A stretch of 5,977 bases of DNA from Oscillospiraceae bacterium (lineage in GTDB: Bacteria; Bacillota; Clostridia; Oscillospirales; Oscillospiraceae), in the NCBI GenBank assembly GCA_902766215.1, contig CACXCV010000035.1:1-5977 (forward strand), read 5' to 3'. Numbering within the stretch: position 1 is the first letter of the stretch; each line of letters opens with the position of its first letter. Below, one piece after another: positions 4,415-5,977 of the stretch. Under the pieces are notes generated by a model. The model was not told where the DNA came from and did no database searches. It was given only the letters and a program-made list of their open reading frames with translations. A program made the translations under genes and the position numbers.

Positions 4415-5177
4415 ACTTTCGCGTGTTTTTGTCATAGAGCAGCGCCAGGCCCTTCAGCGCCAGATGTTCGTCGGCCGTAATGGCGTGCCGGCAGTGGGGC
4501 GTGACCAGCCCGGCCAGCGAGCCGGTGGCCACCGCCGTCACCGATTCGCCCAGCTCGTCCTCGATGCGCAGCAGCAGCCCGTCGATCATCGCCGCCGCGC
4601 CCAGCACGCAGCCGCTGCGCAAGCTGTCGGCGGTGTTGGCGCCGATTACCGCCTTGGGCGCGGTCAGCTCCGCCGGGGTCAGCATGCTGGCCCGCTCGAT
4701 CAGCGCGTCGTGTCCCACGCGCACGCCCGGGGCAATAATCCCCCCGCGAAAGCTCCTGTGCGCGTCCACCACGGAAAAGGTGGTCGCCGTGCCCAGCGCC
4801 ACCACCACCAGCGGCAGCGGATAGCGCGCCGCCGCTGCGGCCGCCGCCACCACCAGGTCGCTGCCCAGCTGGTTGGGATTTTCGATGGCGATGTTCAGCC
4901 CGGTCTTCACCCCCGGCCCCACCACCAGCGGGCGGCGGCCAGTCAGCCGCGCCGCCGCGGCGCACACCAGCTGGGTCAGCGGCGGCACCACCGAGGCGAT
5001 GATTGCGCCGGCAGGCTTCTGCTCCACGCCATAGAGCTGCAGCAGCCCCTGCAGCGCCGCGGCAAACTCGTCCTCGGTGCGCGGCTCGGTGGTCAGGCGG
5101 CCGACAAAGCAGAGCGCTCCCGCCTCGACGCCGCCGACCGTCAGGTTGCTGTTGCCGATGTGAATGGCCAGAATCAT
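4413..5177 (-). CDS. coaX: Type III pantothenate kinase homologue with altered active site
   Basis: A 254-residue ASKHA-fold protein of the CoaX family, which phosphorylates pantothenate with ATP as the first step of CoA synthesis. Family marks are the N-terminal phosphate loop (residues 4-15), the NPNQLGSD segment (100-107), GTATT (129-133) and GGIIAPG (145-151). Three acidic residues normally line the active site. The Asp of the N-terminal DxGNT motif is His6 here (IHIGNSN), and the Asp before GTATT is Ala127 (VALGTATT). The middle Asp is kept as D107, but the Arg that usually follows it (GADR) is Leu108. The codons (CAC at 5162-5160, GCG at 4799-4797) show these directly. The ATG has AAAGGAG upstream with an 8-nt spacer. 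It may be a divergent kinase, a non-catalytic paralogue, or a regulator-like relative such as Baf. It lies 24 nt after the sirtuin gene. Confidence 0.8.
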   Translation of the reverse strand: MILAIHIGNSNLTVGGVEAGALCFVGRLTTEPRTEDEFAAALQGLLQLYGVEQKPAGAIIASVVPPLTQLVCAAAARLTGRRPLVVGPGVKTGLNIAIENPNQLGSDLVVAAAAAAARYPLPLVVVALGTATTFSVVDAHRSFRGGIIAPGVRVGHDALIERASMLTPAELTAPKAVIGANTADSLRSGCVLGAAAMIDGLLLRIEDELGESVTAVATGSLAGLVTPHCRHAITADEHLALKGLALLYDKNTRK

Positions 5178-5201
5178 TGCGTTGGCTCCTTTCTGTTGGG
5201 T

Positions 5202-5915
5202 TCACAGCTGACCCAGCACCTGCCCGATGGGCTGGCGCAGAATCAGGTCCGCCTCGCCGTCGTGGGGCGTGGCATCGCGGTTGATCAGCACCAGATGCTG
5301 CCCGCGGAAATAGCGCAGCAGCCCCGCCGCCGGATAGACCGTCAGCGACGTGCCGCCGACAACCAGCAGATCGGCCTGCCGCAGGGCATGCACCGCACCG
5401 GCCAGGCAGTCCTCGTCCAGGCTCTCGCCATAAAGCACCACGTCGGGCTTGATGATCCCGCCGCAGCTGCAGCGGGGGACGCCGGCGCCGCCGCGGATGC
5501 GCTCGGGCGGGTAACCCGCGCCGCAGCGGGTGCAGTGGTTGCGCCAGATGCTGCCGTGCAGCTCGAACACCGTGCCGCTGCCCGCCTTCTGATGCAGGCC
5601 GTCGATGTTCTGGGTGATCACGGCGCTCAGCCGCCCCTCCTGTTCCCAGCGGGCCAGCGTGCGGTGCGCCGCGTTGGGCTGGGCGTCCAGTGGGAGCATC
5701 TTGTCCCGGTAAAAGGCAAAAAACGCCTCCGGATGCGCCTGAAAAAAGTCGTGGGACAGGATTTCCTCCGGCGGCAGGGTATACTTCTGGTGGTACAGCC
5801 CGTCCTGCGAGCGAAAGTCCGGAATGCCGGACTCGGTGCTGACGCCCGCCCCGCCGAAGAAGACAATCTGTCTGCTCTGCCGCACCCACTGGCGCAGCGT
5901 TTCCAGCTCAGTCAC
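5202..5915 (-). CDS. Sirtuin, NAD-dependent protein deacylase (Sir2/CobB family)
   Basis: A 237-residue sirtuin that would remove acyl groups from lysines using NAD, releasing nicotinamide and O-acyl-ADP-ribose. The NAD-binding motif GAGVSTESGIPDFR spans residues 22-35, and TQNIDGLHQKAG spans 101-112. The catalytic histidine is H120 in LHGS. The structural zinc site is C128-x2-C131 and C149-x-C151, and GGTS (187-190) with YPAA closes the NAD pocket. The Tyr-x-x-Arg pair that marks desuccinylases such as E. coli CobB is not obvious: the corresponding place reads FYRDK, with Lys instead of Arg. Deacetylase activity is thus favoured, tentatively. The start is taken as GTG at 5915, 8 nt after GGAGGA; a longer frame from 5969 adds 18 basic residues encoded by the out-of-frame tail of the upstream gene. 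It heads the recognisable part of the leftward operon and sits next to coaX. Confidence 0.92.
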   Translation of the reverse strand: MTELETLRQWVRQSRQIVFFGGAGVSTESGIPDFRSQDGLYHQKYTLPPEEILSHDFFQAHPEAFFAFYRDKMLPLDAQPNAAHRTLARWEQEGRLSAVITQNIDGLHQKAGSGTVFELHGSIWRNHCTRCGAGYPPERIRGGAGVPRCSCGGIIKPDVVLYGESLDEDCLAGAVHALRQADLLVVGGTSLTVYPAAGLLRYFRGQHLVLINRDATPHDGEADLILRQPIGQVLGQL

Positions 5916-5977
5916 CGGCCTGTTCCTCCTCCAGCTCCTGCAGGAGCTTTTTGTCCTGCTTGGAGTCAAACCGCAGC
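5908..5977 (-). CDS. C-terminal tail of an unrecognised protein (runs off the right edge)
   Basis: The last 22 codons of a leftward gene end with TGA at 5910-5908. The visible residues include DSKQDKKLLQELEEEQAGD, a highly charged, helix-forming, possibly coiled-coil tail. It overlaps the sirtuin's GTG by 8 nt and supplies the sirtuin's ribosome binding site, so the two are probably translated from one transcript. The family cannot be identified from this fragment. The frame was chosen because it ends exactly at the sirtuin start and has a natural acidic-basic tail composition; the competing frame gives an unnatural Arg/Ser-rich peptide. Confidence 0.6.
   Translation of the reverse strand, partial: LRFDSKQDKKLLQELEEEQAGD
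5924..5929 (-). promoter_or_regulatory. Ribosome binding site fixing the sirtuin GTG start
   Basis: GGAGGA on the minus strand stands 8 nt before the GTG at 5915. Together with the sirtuin family N-terminus just upstream of the NAD motif, it supports a non-ATG start over the longer in-frame ATG at 5969. Confidence 0.65.

Noticed and set aside
4432..5889. Long minus-strand open frame of 485 codons across the sirtuin and coaX genes
   Set aside because: It is an out-of-frame shadow with an Arg/Gly/Ala-rich product caused by high GC. The overlapping frames carry intact sirtuin and CoaX motifs.

Overview
The window looks like a piece of chromosome from a GC-rich member of the Firmicutes, probably an Oscillospirales-type gut anaerobe. 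The basis is strong AGGAGG-type ribosome binding sites, consensus sigma-A promoters, tightly packed or overlapping genes, TTG and GTG starts, and a regulator-first zinc ABC operon. The taxonomic call is inference only. Coding DNA is very GC-rich, while the single long intergenic region (65-366) is clearly AT-rich.

Left part (1-2977). The first 21 codons of a leftward ornithine carbamoyltransferase gene (argF) lie at the edge. A 302-bp divergent control region follows, with one good promoter for each direction, several dyads and a likely Fur-family operator. Rightward comes a compact metal-uptake operon: a Fur/Zur-family repressor, an ABC ATPase (ZnuC type) and an ABC-3 permease (ZnuB type). 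Each start codon sits inside the end of the previous gene. No substrate-binding protein (ZnuA) is present. About 100 bp downstream is a small lipoprotein of unknown function, rich in Asn, Gly, Thr and Ser, followed by a strong bidirectional terminator.

Right part (2976-5977). A leftward operon converges on that terminator. In transcription order it holds the tail of an unrecognised protein, a sirtuin (NAD-dependent protein deacylase), a type III pantothenate kinase homologue (CoaX), endonuclease IV (Nfo) and a small RsuA-family rRNA pseudouridine synthase without an S4 domain. Gaps range from an 8-nt overlap to 24 nt, so co-transcription is likely. The operon promoter lies outside the window.

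The regulator and transporter genes form an obvious unit: the repressor senses metal, probably zinc, and controls its own operon and the importer. The leftward operon mixes housekeeping roles (CoA synthesis, NAD-dependent deacylation, base-excision repair, rRNA modification) with no single pathway. I see no mobile element, CRISPR array, tRNA, rRNA or defence system. The most notable points are a CoaX whose conserved active-site aspartates are replaced at two positions, the long operator-like dyad at the regulator promoter, and the odd lipoprotein behind the transporter.
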